Positions 1 through 8,815 of a stretch of 64,000 bases of DNA are shown here, piece by piece. The stretch comes from Bacteroidota bacterium. GTDB taxonomy: Bacteria; Bacteroidota; Bacteroidia; Flavobacteriales; Flavobacteriaceae. The notes beneath the pieces were generated by a model. The model was not told the DNA's origin, did not search any database, and was given only the letters and a program-made list of their open reading frames with translations. Position 1 is the stretch's first letter. Each line of letters starts with the position of its first letter. The stretch spans positions 74,449 through 138,448 of the forward strand of contig JAQCDS010000003.1 in assembly GCA_027620655.1 (NCBI GenBank), in the 5' to 3' direction. A program made the translations under genes and the position numbers.

Positions 1-476
1 TTCTTAACCCAACTCATAGCTGTTCTAGAATCTGAGTACAAAATTTTGTTGCTATTTTCTTTTTGTAATAAGGCTAATCCATGTACTAATGCTAAAAATT
101 CTCCAATATTATTAGTGGCCTCTTGAAATGGTCCTTTATGAAAAAGTAATGCCTTTGTTTTTGTATCTACACCACGATATTCCATCACGCCAGGATTTCC
201 GCTAGAAGCAGCATCTACAGCAATAGAATTATAATTTGGAAGGCCTATTCTGTTTAATTCATTAACAGAAAGTGCTTCTTTTCTATTTTTATTTTTGCCA
301 ACATAATCTTCATAGTTCTCCTTATATGCTTTTTGCGCCATCGCTTTAGAAGAGAAAGACTTGTATTGTGCCCCTTGAAAATTCTTAATTTGCAACTGAC
401 AATCCGTCCATGTATCAAAAACACCGGTTTGATGGCCCTTCCAAACGGTATAATATTTCTGGTTCAATTTAGCCAT
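1..476 (-). CDS. ribonuclease H with N-terminal viroplasmin domain (3' end outside window)
   Basis: It degrades the RNA strand of RNA-DNA hybrids in the cytoplasm. Reading the minus strand from ATG at 476 gives about 158 residues. The N-terminal 50 or so (KYYTVWKGHQTGVF, KSFSSKAMAQKAY) match the caulimovirus viroplasmin/RNase HI N-terminal domain. A linker follows, then the RNase H fold with its acidic residues visible in SIAVDAASSGNPG, NNIGEFLAL and YSDSRTA. The last catalytic region and stop lie beyond base 1. The start overlaps the end of purN by 8 bp, so the two are probably co-transcribed. Family assignment is firm; the gene is incomplete only because the window begins inside it. Confidence 0.9.
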   Translation of the reverse strand, partial: MAKLNQKYYTVWKGHQTGVFDTWTDCQLQIKNFQGAQYKSFSSKAMAQKAYKENYEDYVGKNKNRKEALSVNELNRIGLPNYNSIAVDAASSGNPGVMEYRGVDTKTKALLFHKGPFQEATNNIGEFLALVHGLALLQKENSNKILYSDSRTAMSWVK

Positions 477-1041
477 TCTTTGTTAAAAGATCTTTTATAA
501 CAATAGGAAAGTGCGCCATTTCGAGTTGATGTATTTTTTTAGCAACATCTTCGGGAGTGTCATCTTTATCAACAGTACATTTGGCTTGAAAAACAATAGC
601 GCCTTCATCATAATTTGCATTAACATGATGAATAGTAATCCCTGTTTCTTTGACTTTTGCCTCAACCACAGCATTGTGTACATGCATTCCATACATTCCT
701 TTTCCGCCAAAGTTTGGTAATAATGCTGGGTGAATATTTACAATTTTCTGCTGAAACTTATGGATTATATGCTCTGGAAATTTCCATAAAAACCCCGCCA
801 ATACAATAAAATCTATTTTATAATCTAACAGCCGACTTAAAACTCCCTTTGGCTCTAAAAGTTGAGTTTTATTGAAAATAAAAGTATCAACATCTAGTGA
901 TTTGGCGCGCTCCAAAACCAGTGCATTTGGGTTATTGGAAAGAACCAAAACCACGTTTGCAGTGGAGTCTTTTTGAAAAAATTCAATGATATTTTGGGCA
1001 TTTGACCCAGATCCTGAAGCAAAAACAGCTATTTTTTTCAT
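469..1041 (-). CDS. purN: phosphoribosylglycinamide formyltransferase (GAR transformylase)
   Basis: It transfers a formyl group from 10-formyl-tetrahydrofolate to glycinamide ribonucleotide, the third step of de novo purine synthesis. The 190-residue length is usual for PurN. Visible motifs are the N-terminal FASGSGSNAQ phosphate-binding loop (residues 7-16), IVNIHPALLPNFGGKGMYG with the catalytic His and the GAR-binding loop, and TGITIHHVNANYDEGAIVFQ with the catalytic Asp. It lies upstream of the RNase H gene with an 8-bp overlap and is divergent from acpP, a common flavobacterial arrangement (purN, acpP, fabF, rnc, pyk). Confidence 0.96.
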   Translation of the reverse strand: MKKIAVFASGSGSNAQNIIEFFQKDSTANVVLVLSNNPNALVLERAKSLDVDTFIFNKTQLLEPKGVLSRLLDYKIDFIVLAGFLWKFPEHIIHKFQQKIVNIHPALLPNFGGKGMYGMHVHNAVVEAKVKETGITIHHVNANYDEGAIVFQAKCTVDKDDTPEDVAKKIHQLEMAHFPIVIKDLLTKNG

Positions 1042-1185
1042 TATTTTCTAAATCTTATGACTTTTATGACTACAAAAAAAGGAATAAAATATTTAATATC
1101 ACCCAAAATCTATAGATCATTCTCTGATATTTAAAAAGATACGGCACATTTTTTGAGTATTCATTATTTTTAAAATAAAGTTTTT

Positions 1186-1193
1186 TATTTTTG
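1186..1193 (+). promoter_or_regulatory. Bacteroidota -7 element for acpP
   Basis: TATTTTTG fits the Bacteroidota -7 consensus TAnnTTTG and lies 31 bases before the acpP start codon. No good TTTG -33 element stands at the usual 19-21 base spacing, so this is a half-supported promoter. Confidence 0.45.
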
Positions 1194-1224
1194 CACCCTA
1201 ACTAAAACTTAAAAATAAACTATT

Positions 1225-1458
1225 ATGTCAGACATTGCATCAAGAGTAAAAGCGATTATCGTTGACAAATTGGGTGTTGATGAAAACGAAGTAGTAAATG
1301 AAGCAAGCTTCACAAACGATCTAGGAGCCGATTCATTAGATACTGTAGAACTAATAATGGAATTCGAAAAAGAATTTGATATTCAAATTCCAGATGACCA
1401 AGCTGAAAACATTGCAACTGTTGGTCAAGCTATTTCTTATATAGAAGCAGCAAAGTAA
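1225..1458 (+). CDS. acpP: acyl carrier protein
   Basis: It carries the growing acyl chain on a 4'-phosphopantetheine arm during fatty acid synthesis. The protein has 77 residues and is acidic. The prosthetic group attaches to Ser37 in the motif [11 protein letters not shown] (residues 32-42). fabF begins 19 bases downstream and rnc follows, so the three form an operon. The divergent purN gene shares the 183-base upstream intergenic region. Confidence 0.98.
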   Translation: MSDIASRVKAIIVDKLGVDENEVVNEASFTNDLGADSLDTVELIMEFEKEFDIQIPDDQAENIATVGQAISYIEAAK

Positions 1459-1477
1459 TATCTATTAATAATTTTTT

Positions 1478-2731
1478 ATGAACTTAAAGCGAGTTGTAGT
1501 CACTGGGCTTGGTGCGCTAACGCCTATAGGAAATAATAAAGACGACTATTGGAATGCCCTAGTGGCAGGAAAAAGCGGTTGTGCTCCCGTGACATATTTT
1601 GACACGGAACATTTCAAGACAAAATTTGCTTGTGAACTAAAGAATTATAATGTCTCTGACTTTTTTGATCGAAAAGAAGCCAGAAAAACGGATAAGTTTG
1701 CGCAATATGCTATGGTGGCTTCTGATGAAGCCATCATAGATGCCAAGCTCGACTTAGACACAATTGACAAGTTTCGTGTTGGAGTCATTTGGGGTGCTGG
1801 AATTGGTGGTATTGATACCTTTCAAACAGAAGTTACAAATTTTGCAACAGGCAACGGCGCACCGCGATTTAACCCATTCTTTATTCCAAAAATGATTGCA
1901 GATATTGCTCCTGGTAATATCTCTATCAAATATGGATTTATGGGGCCAAACTACACAACTGTATCAGCTTGTGCTTCTTCGGCAAATGCAATCATTGACG
2001 CCTTAAATTATATAAGGTTAGGGCATTGTGATGTTATTGTGACAGGAGGAAGTGAAGCAACAATTAATGAAGCTGGAATGGGCGGATTCAATGCGATGCA
2101 TGCCCTCTCAACAAGAAACGAAAGCCCTGAAACTGCTTCAAGACCATTTGACGCTACACGTGATGGATTTGTATTAGGCGAAGGTGCTGGGGCGCTAGTG
2201 TTGGAAGAATACGAGCACGCCAAAGCAAGAGGTGCTAGAATTTATGCTGAACTTGCTGGTGGAGGTCTTTCATCAGATGCATACCACATGACTGCTCCAC
2301 ATCCAGAAGGCATTGGAGTCACGGCTGTGATGAAAAACTGTCTAGAAAACGCTGGGTTAAAACCTGAAGATGTTGATGCAATCAATACTCATGGAACCTC
2401 AACACCACTGGGTGATGTTGCTGAACTGAAAGCCATCACTAGAGTGTTTGGTGATCATGCTAAAAACATTAATATCAACTCAACAAAATCCATGACTGGA
2501 CACCTCCTTGGGGCTGCTGGAGCTATTGAGGCTATTGCCTCAATTCTTTCGATACAACATGGAATTGTCCCGCCAACAATCAACCACACTACAGTGGATG
2601 AAAATATTGACCCAAATTTAAATCTTACCCTTAATAAAGCTCAAAAAAGAACGGTAAACGTTGCTATGAGTAACACCTTTGGTTTTGGAGGTCATAATGC
2701 TTGTGTTGTTTTTAAAACTTTAGATGAGTAG
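1478..2731 (+). CDS. fabF: beta-ketoacyl-ACP synthase II
   Basis: It condenses malonyl-ACP with acyl-ACP to elongate fatty acids. The 417-residue protein shows the Cys-His-His catalytic triad of KAS II enzymes: Cys165 in VSACASSAN, one His in NTHGTSTPLGD (about residue 302) and one in MTGHLLGAAGAIEA (about residue 340). The C-terminal glycine loop NTFGFGGHNA is also present. It sits between acpP and rnc, and the rnc start codon comes 3 bases after its TAG stop. Confidence 0.98.
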   Translation: MNLKRVVVTGLGALTPIGNNKDDYWNALVAGKSGCAPVTYFDTEHFKTKFACELKNYNVSDFFDRKEARKTDKFAQYAMVASDEAIIDAKLDLDTIDKFRVGVIWGAGIGGIDTFQTEVTNFATGNGAPRFNPFFIPKMIADIAPGNISIKYGFMGPNYTTVSACASSANAIIDALNYIRLGHCDVIVTGGSEATINEAGMGGFNAMHALSTRNESPETASRPFDATRDGFVLGEGAGALVLEEYEHAKARGARIYAELAGGGLSSDAYHMTAPHPEGIGVTAVMKNCLENAGLKPEDVDAINTHGTSTPLGDVAELKAITRVFGDHAKNININSTKSMTGHLLGAAGAIEAIASILSIQHGIVPPTINHTTVDENIDPNLNLTLNKAQKRTVNVAMSNTFGFGGHNACVVFKTLDE

Positions 2732-2734
2732 GTT

Positions 2735-3469
2735 TTGAACTACATTCAAAACATACTCAAACTACGCCACAAAAAAAACAATAAACTTAGTAACGCTCTT
2801 GAGCCTATATTGGGATTTAAACCAAAAAAAATCCACTATTACGAAAGGGCTTTTACGCACCGCTCTACAAACAAAAAAGATGAGATTGGCAATCCATTCA
2901 ATTACGAACGCCTAGAATATGTTGGGGATGCCATTTTAGGCGCTGTAGTAGCGCACTATCTTTATCTGTCAATTCTTGATGCAAACGAAGGCGATCTAAC
3001 AAAAATGCGATCAAAAATAGTAAGCCGTTCACATTTGAATAAAATAGGCAAAGGACTTGATCTAATCGCTCTCTTAGATTCTAAATTGGAAAACTCAAAA
3101 TTTGGAGATAATATTCACGGGAATCTGTTTGAAGCCCTTATTGGTGCTATTTTTTTAGATCGTGGATACAGCGTGAGTGAAAAATTTATTTTTGACAGTG
3201 TAATAGATCCACATGTAGACATTGACCAACTTGAAGGCAAAGTTATAAGCTACAAAAGTCTTATGGTAGAATGGTGTCAAAAAGAGAAGAAAAGAATTAA
3301 ATATTTGAGGTGTCATGACGAGGGCGTTGATGAAGTAAAACATTTCTCTGTTTTGCTAGAAATTGATGGTAAAATAATTGCAAAAGCCCGTGCCACTTCA
3401 AGAAAAAAAGCCGAAGAAAAAGTAAGTCAGAGAGGGTATTTTGCGCTTCAAGACAAAATACAATTGTAA
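2735..3469 (+). CDS. rnc: ribonuclease III
   Basis: It cleaves double-stranded RNA in rRNA and mRNA maturation. The RNase III domain carries the signature YERLEYVGDAILG (about residues 57-69) and the second acidic cluster HGNLFEALIGAIF with its catalytic Glu. A C-terminal double-stranded-RNA-binding domain covers roughly residues 170-240 (ARATSRKKAEEKVSQRGYFAL). The only start that includes the conserved N-terminus is TTG at 2735: an in-frame stop lies at 2729-2731 and no ATG intervenes. The gene is probably translated in series with fabF. Confidence 0.95.
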   Translation: MNYIQNILKLRHKKNNKLSNALEPILGFKPKKIHYYERAFTHRSTNKKDEIGNPFNYERLEYVGDAILGAVVAHYLYLSILDANEGDLTKMRSKIVSRSHLNKIGKGLDLIALLDSKLENSKFGDNIHGNLFEALIGAIFLDRGYSVSEKFIFDSVIDPHVDIDQLEGKVISYKSLMVEWCQKEKKRIKYLRCHDEGVDEVKHFSVLLEIDGKIIAKARATSRKKAEEKVSQRGYFALQDKIQL

Positions 3470-3595
3470 GACAATTACTAAGGACACTGATTTTTACGAT
3501 ATCGTTTTCGTAATAATTTAACACCACGTACTTGTTTAAATAAGTTGTATTTGCGGTTTTATCTCTATATTTACAGCAAAGTTTTGAATTGAATC

Positions 3596-4069
3596 ATGGC
3601 AGTACATAAGCTTGTTTTAGATGATTTTGTAGACGCTAATTATTCACTTTTTGCCATCCATTGTGACTTAGAAGATTACCGCCTTGCTTCTTACATAAAT
3701 CAAGCTCTAAATACACACCTAAAGCGCACAAAAGAGGATGTTGACTTTAGTGATAACGTGGCTGCTTTTTCTTTATTTGAATGGGAAAATTCAAATTTGA
3801 AAACTACTTGGAATTTAATAAAAAATAAATGTCTTGTTGAAGATAGTTCAATAGACTTAGGCTTGTTTTTGGAGCAAACGGAGAAAAACTGGACTACCCA
3901 TTATTTAATTGACGAACACCCAAAGGTGGGATATTTTTTAAAGGTAAGTGGCGGCAATAGCAATGATGTCAAAATAGCTCAAAAACTACAAAAAATCCCG
4001 GCCATAAACATGGCCTATACAATTAATGTTGAAGAACTAAAATCAAAAGATTACTTAATACTAAATTAA
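3596..4069 (+). CDS. IPExxVDY-type conserved protein of unknown function
   Basis: This 157-residue soluble protein has no recognised catalytic motif. Small proteins of this type, named for an IPExxVDY-like motif, are typically found between rnc and pyk in flavobacteria. Here the C-terminal segment IPAINMAYTINVEELKSKDYL may correspond to the motif. The first half contains SLFEWEN and a tryptophan-containing stretch. Its TAA stop shares one base with the pyk ATG, so it is almost certainly translationally coupled to pyruvate kinase. A role linked to pyk is inference from position only. Confidence 0.65.
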   Translation: MAVHKLVLDDFVDANYSLFAIHCDLEDYRLASYINQALNTHLKRTKEDVDFSDNVAAFSLFEWENSNLKTTWNLIKNKCLVEDSSIDLGLFLEQTEKNWTTHYLIDEHPKVGYFLKVSGGNSNDVKIAQKLQKIPAINMAYTINVEELKSKDYLILN

Positions 4070-5511
4070 TGTCATACAAAAGAAAAAAGACCAAAATTGT
4101 TGCCACATTAGGCCCGGCCATAGACTCAAAAGAAATGTTGTTAAAAATGGTTGCTACTGGGGTAAATGTCTTTAGAATAAACTTTTCTCATGCTGACTAT
4201 GAAGAAGTAAAAAAAAGAGTTCGTTTTATTCGTGAAATTAATGAAGAGCATGGCTACAATGCAGCAATTTTGGCGGATCTTCAAGGTCCAAAATTAAGAG
4301 TTGGTGTAATGAAAGATGATGTTGTAGTAGCGCCGGGAGATGAGATTGTTTTTGCAACTGGAACACGATTTGAAGGCACAAAAGAACGTGTATATATGAC
4401 GTATGATCGCTTCCCTATGGATACCAAGCCTGGCGAGCAAATTTTATTAGATGATGGCAAGCTAATTTTTGAAGTTGTGTCCACAAACAATAAAGATGAA
4501 GTCAAAGCTAAAGTGATACAAGGAGGGCCTCTAAAATCTAAAAAAGGGGTTAATCTTCCCAATACTAATATTTCTCAACCAGCGTTGACAGAAAAGGATA
4601 AAAAAGATGCACTCTTTGCTATTGAACAAGAAGTTGACTGGATTGCGCTTTCATTTGTGCGTAACCCAGAAGATTTAATGGAGCTTGAAGCAATTATTTC
4701 TGAACATAGCGACTATAAAATCCCCATTATTGCAAAAATAGAAAAACCAGAGGCTGTTCAAAACATTGATAAAATCGTAGCCTACTGCGATGGGCTCATG
4801 GTTGCACGTGGCGATCTTGGTGTTGAAATCCCTGCACAAGAAGTACCGCTAATTCAAAAACAATTGGTTCTGAAAGCAAAAAGTGCTAGAATCCCTGTTA
4901 TTATTGCAACTCAAATGATGGAGTCAATGATCACTAGCCTAACGCCAACTAGAGCGGAAGTCAACGATGTTGCCAACTCTGTTATGGACGGCGCAGATGC
5001 AGTAATGCTTTCTGGTGAAACTTCTGTTGGGCAATACCCTGTTCAAGTCATTCAAAAAATGTCGGACATCATCAAATCTGTAGAATCATCAGATTTAATT
5101 CATGTCCCTCAAAAACATCCACACATCAAAACAAAGCGTTACATAACTAAATCCATTTGCTACCATGCAGCAAATATGGCTAATGAAATCAACGCAAGAG
5201 GCATCACAACTCTAACAAATAGTGGATATACTGCTTTTCAAATTTCGGCTTGGCGACCAAAAGCTCATATTCTTGTTTTTTCATCAAATAAAAGAATTAT
5301 TTCTCGACTCAATTTGTTGTGGGGCGTACGTGCATTTTATTATGATAAACTTGTATCTACCGACGAAACCGTAGAAGATGTGAATAAGATTGCACTAAAA
5401 AAGGGCTATCTAGAAGCTGGAGATATGGTCATAAGTTTAGCTGCAATGCCAATTCAAGAAAAAGGAATGGTAAATACATTACGAGTTACAGAAGTGAAAG
5501 AGAACAATTAA
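4069..5511 (+). CDS. pyk: pyruvate kinase
   Basis: It converts phosphoenolpyruvate and ADP to pyruvate and ATP, the last step of glycolysis. The 480-residue length is normal. Motifs are KIVATLGPA at the N-terminus, RINFSHA, the signature IIAKIEKPEAVQNID with the catalytic Lys, MVARGDLGVE (Mg2+ and substrate binding) and ATQMMESM. The C-terminal allosteric domain is present from about residue 350. The start overlaps the preceding stop by one base. It ends in a 4-bp tail-to-tail overlap with dinB. Confidence 0.98.
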   Translation: MSYKRKKTKIVATLGPAIDSKEMLLKMVATGVNVFRINFSHADYEEVKKRVRFIREINEEHGYNAAILADLQGPKLRVGVMKDDVVVAPGDEIVFATGTRFEGTKERVYMTYDRFPMDTKPGEQILLDDGKLIFEVVSTNNKDEVKAKVIQGGPLKSKKGVNLPNTNISQPALTEKDKKDALFAIEQEVDWIALSFVRNPEDLMELEAIISEHSDYKIPIIAKIEKPEAVQNIDKIVAYCDGLMVARGDLGVEIPAQEVPLIQKQLVLKAKSARIPVIIATQMMESMITSLTPTRAEVNDVANSVMDGADAVMLSGETSVGQYPVQVIQKMSDIIKSVESSDLIHVPQKHPHIKTKRYITKSICYHAANMANEINARGITTLTNSGYTAFQISAWRPKAHILVFSSNKRIISRLNLLWGVRAFYYDKLVSTDETVEDVNKIALKKGYLEAGDMVISLAAMPIQEKGMVNTLRVTEVKENN

Positions 5512-6605
5512 AACTCAAATTTTAGCTGTACCGATATGTCTTCTGAAATTATTGGTGTTTTAACCTCGCTATTTAAGTTAGAAATTGATATCCCAACAAG
5601 CCGTACAGAATTTTGGAGTCTTTCTTGAAAAAGTAACTCTTTTGTGTGTTCCAAAATTACATCCTTAGAAGAGACATAATACGTCAAGGTTTTACTTCTT
5701 GTTTGGAGTTTAAAATCGCTGTATTTTATTTTTAAAGTAATTGTTTTTCCTGCAATTTGTAGCTGATGCAAGCGCTTTGAAACTTCTTCTGCAATTTGGT
5801 CTAACTTATCAATGATAAAAAGCTCACTCGATAAATTATTTGAAAAAGTCCGTTCTGCAGCAAGTGATTTTCGAATGCGATTTGGCTTTACAGAACTATT
5901 ATGAATACCCCGAACTACGTTATAATAATAGCTCCCCGATTTTCCAAAATGTTTATCCAAAAAAGAGACTGATTTTTGTTTCAAATCGAGCCCTGTAAAA
6001 ATTCCTAGCTCATACATTTTCTTTGCTGTTACTTTTCCAATACCATGAAACTTTCGAATGTCCAAAACTTCTAAAAATTGTATAACTTCTTCTGGTGGCA
6101 CTGTTTTTTGACCGTCTGGCTTATTGTAATTACTTGCCACTTTAGCAATGAATTTATTTATAGAAATCCCTGCAGAAGCCGTAAGCCCTACTTCTTTTCT
6201 AATTTTTTCTCTTATTTCTTTTGCAATCAACGAAGCACTTTGAATTCCCTTTTTATTTTCAGTGACATCAATATAAGCTTCATCTAAAGAAAGAGGTTCT
6301 ACAAGTTCTGAGTATTCAAAAAATATTTTTCTTATTCGAGATGATAATTCTTTATAGCGATCAAATCGTGGGGATACAAAGACCAGTTCTGGACATAGCT
6401 TAGCAGCTAAAGCTCCTGACATAGCACTACGTACACCAAATTTTCGAGCCTCATAACTTGCTGCACTTACCACTCCGCGCTGTTTACCACCACCAACCGC
6501 TAGTGGTAGTCCTTTTAATTTAGGATTATCCATCTGTTCAACAGAGGCATAAAATGCATCCATATCGACATGTATAATTTTTCGAATTGGTAAATCGCTC
6601 AACAT
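5508..6605 (-). CDS. dinB: DNA polymerase IV (Y-family translesion polymerase)
   Basis: This is an error-prone polymerase that bypasses DNA lesions. The 365-residue protein shows the two catalytic acidic motifs, HVDMDAFYASVEQ (residues 12-24) and PLSLDEAYIDVT (about residues 102-113). It also has the ASYEARKFGVRSAM finger segment, a helix-hairpin-helix (FHGIGKVTAKKMYELGI) and a C-terminal little-finger domain. The C-terminus lacks an obvious canonical beta-clamp pentapeptide, though the last residues (SVQLKFEF) may serve. No LexA-type operator was recognised upstream. Confidence 0.96.
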   Translation of the reverse strand: MLSDLPIRKIIHVDMDAFYASVEQMDNPKLKGLPLAVGGGKQRGVVSAASYEARKFGVRSAMSGALAAKLCPELVFVSPRFDRYKELSSRIRKIFFEYSELVEPLSLDEAYIDVTENKKGIQSASLIAKEIREKIRKEVGLTASAGISINKFIAKVASNYNKPDGQKTVPPEEVIQFLEVLDIRKFHGIGKVTAKKMYELGIFTGLDLKQKSVSFLDKHFGKSGSYYYNVVRGIHNSSVKPNRIRKSLAAERTFSNNLSSELFIIDKLDQIAEEVSKRLHQLQIAGKTITLKIKYSDFKLQTRSKTLTYYVSSKDVILEHTKELLFQERLQNSVRLVGISISNLNSEVKTPIISEDISVQLKFEF

Positions 6606-6645
6606 AGTGTAAATTTAAGGCTTCTAATTAATACCTTATTTTTTT

Positions 6646-7113
6646 GTGATAGAAATCGAACGTAAATTTTTAGTCAAAAACGAAACCTACAAATCCGAAT
6701 CCATCAAAAAACAATTAATAACTCAAGGTTATTTAAGTTCAGATCCAAAACGTTCTGTTCGTATTCGTATTTGTGAACAAAACGCTTTTATTACAATTAA
6801 AGGAAAAACTTCTACAAGTGGCACTTCTAGATATGAATGGGAAAAAGAAATCAATGTTGAAGATGCAAAACAATTGATGTTGCTTTGCCACGAAGGAATT
6901 GTCACTAAAATTAGATATGTGATTCCTTTTAAAAATCATACATTTGAAGTGGACGAATTTTTAAAAGACAATAGCGGACTTGTTATTGCTGAGATTGAAC
7001 TTTCTAACGAAAATGAAGATTTTGAGCGCCCGAGATGGTTAGGAAAAGAAGTTACTGGAATAAAAAAATATTATAACAGTCAATTAAGTCAAAACGCTTA
7101 TGTAAACTGGTAA
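6646..7113 (+). CDS. CYTH-domain protein (triphosphate tunnel metalloenzyme family)
   Basis: This 155-residue protein begins with MIEIERKFLV, the ExExK motif that defines CYTH/triphosphate tunnel enzymes. Conserved basic and acidic strands follow (RSVRIRI, FITIKGK, YEWEKEI, EVDEFL, LVIAEIEL). Known relatives hydrolyse inorganic tripolyphosphate or act on nucleoside triphosphates; the substrate cannot be told from sequence. The start is GTG at 6646, which places the ExExK motif at the very N-terminus as usual. The aldehyde dehydrogenase gene follows after 31 bases. Confidence 0.9.
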   Translation: MIEIERKFLVKNETYKSESIKKQLITQGYLSSDPKRSVRIRICEQNAFITIKGKTSTSGTSRYEWEKEINVEDAKQLMLLCHEGIVTKIRYVIPFKNHTFEVDEFLKDNSGLVIAEIELSNENEDFERPRWLGKEVTGIKKYYNSQLSQNAYVNW

Positions 7114-7144
7114 AAACAAAAAAATAACCCAAAATAAAATAGAG

Positions 7145-8689
7145 ATGTCACAAACAATTAATATCAAAGAAACCCTTCAAGCCTTAAATATTGAGGCCAA
7201 CAATTCTGGTACTTCAACGGGAAATCAATGGTTTTCTTCCAAAAATACAATAGCTTCTTTTTCTCCTGTTGATGGTTGCCAAATAGGAACTGTATCTGAA
7301 ACAACAGCAGAGCAATATGAAAATGTGATGAATACTGCTTCAGAAGCCTTTAAAACATGGCGAATCCTACCTGCACCACAACGTGGAGAAATTGTTAGGC
7401 AATTTGGTGAACGCTTAAGAGACCTTAAAACCCCACTGGGGAAACTAGTATCTTATGAAATGGGGAAAAGTCTACAAGAAGGGCTAGGAGAGGTACAAGA
7501 AATGATAGATATCTGCGATTTTGCTGTTGGGCTTTCACGTCAATTACATGGGCTAACAATGCATTCTGAACGACCAGGACACAGAATGTATGAACAGTAC
7601 CATCCTCTCGGAATAGTAGGCATTATTTCTGCATTTAATTTCCCTGTTGCTGTATGGGCATGGAACACAGCATTGGCTTGGATATGTGGTGATGTTTGTG
7701 TTTGGAAGCCTTCAGAAAAAACACCATTATGTGGCGTAGCTTGCCAGAAAATTGCTGCCGAGGTTTTTGCAAAAAACAACTTACCAGAAGGAATTTCTTG
7801 TTTAATAAATGGTGACTATAAAGTAGGTGAACTTTTAACGAAAGACACGCGAGTACCTTTAATTTCTGCAACAGGATCAACAAGAATGGGAAGAATTGTA
7901 GCAAAAACTGTAGGTGAACGCCTAGGAAAGTCACTCCTTGAATTAGGCGGTAATAATGCAATTATTGTGACCCCAGATGCTGATATAAAAATGACGGTTA
8001 TAGGTGCTGTTTTTGGTGCTGTAGGGACTGCCGGTCAACGCTGTACATCTACTCGCCGATTAATTATTCATGAGTCTATCTATGATAAAGTAAAAACAGC
8101 TGTGGTAGAAGCCTACAAACAGCTTCGAATTGGAAACCCCTTGGATCAAAAAAATCATGTGGGTCCTCTCATTGATACTGATGCCGTAAAGAATTATCAA
8201 ACCGCATTAAAAGCTGTAGTTGCCGAAGGTGGAAATCTTATTGTTGAAGGCGGTATACTACAAGGCGAAGGTTATGAAAGTGGCTGTTATGTAAAACCCG
8301 CCATTGCAGAAGCCAAAAATAGTTTTGATATTGTTCAGCATGAAACTTTTGCACCTGTCTTATACTTATTGAAATATTCTGGATCAGTAGAGGATGCTAT
8401 TGCCTTACAAAACAATGTAGCTCAAGGGCTATCCTCAGCCATAATGACAAATAATCTTCGAGAGGCAGAGCTGTTCTTGTCTCATGCTGGTAGTGACTGT
8501 GGGATTGCAAATGTAAATATTGGGACTTCAGGAGCGGAAATTGGTGGCGCTTTTGGTGGCGAAAAAGATACTGGTGGGGGTAGAGAATCTGGAAGTGATG
8601 CTTGGAAAATATATATGAGAAGACAAACTAACACCATAAATTATACAACAGAACTTCCTTTAGCTCAAGGCATTAAATTTGATTTATAG
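7145..8689 (+). CDS. antiquitin-type (ALDH7) aldehyde dehydrogenase, probable L-aminoadipate-semialdehyde dehydrogenase
   Basis: The 514-residue protein oxidises an aldehyde to an acid with NAD(P)+. The active-site Glu is residue 266 in LLELGGNNA and the nucleophile is Cys300 in GTAGQRCTSTRRL. The context GISAFNFP, ELGGNNAI and GQRCTSTRRL is characteristic of the antiquitin/ALDH7 branch, whose members oxidise alpha-aminoadipate semialdehyde in lysine and pipecolate breakdown. The substrate is inferred from that subfamily resemblance. A strong terminator hairpin follows at 8714-8745. Confidence 0.9.
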   Translation: MSQTINIKETLQALNIEANNSGTSTGNQWFSSKNTIASFSPVDGCQIGTVSETTAEQYENVMNTASEAFKTWRILPAPQRGEIVRQFGERLRDLKTPLGKLVSYEMGKSLQEGLGEVQEMIDICDFAVGLSRQLHGLTMHSERPGHRMYEQYHPLGIVGIISAFNFPVAVWAWNTALAWICGDVCVWKPSEKTPLCGVACQKIAAEVFAKNNLPEGISCLINGDYKVGELLTKDTRVPLISATGSTRMGRIVAKTVGERLGKSLLELGGNNAIIVTPDADIKMTVIGAVFGAVGTAGQRCTSTRRLIIHESIYDKVKTAVVEAYKQLRIGNPLDQKNHVGPLIDTDAVKNYQTALKAVVAEGGNLIVEGGILQGEGYESGCYVKPAIAEAKNSFDIVQHETFAPVLYLLKYSGSVEDAIALQNNVAQGLSSAIMTNNLREAELFLSHAGSDCGIANVNIGTSGAEIGGAFGGEKDTGGGRESGSDAWKIYMRRQTNTINYTTELPLAQGIKFDL

Positions 8690-8713
8690 CGGGTAAGATT
8701 TTTTAAAATAATC

Positions 8714-8745
8714 AAAAAAGTCACATAATAATGCGACTTTTTTTT
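8714..8745 (+). terminator. rho-independent terminator after the aldehyde dehydrogenase
   Basis: The stem AAAAAAGTC pairs with GACTTTTTT. The loop can close further through CAT/ATG across one mismatch, and the structure ends in a run of eight T. It lies 24 bases after the stop codon of the aldehyde dehydrogenase. Confidence 0.8.
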
Positions 8746-8815
8746 GTTTTATGTGTCTAAACACATACGGTAGCACACTTTTGTGTCACTGAATATAAAC
8801 TAATAACTAAAATAC

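Noticed and set aside
3496-3505. 10-bp palindrome ACGATATCGT between rnc and the next gene
   Set aside because: Too short to distinguish from chance, with no partner repeat.
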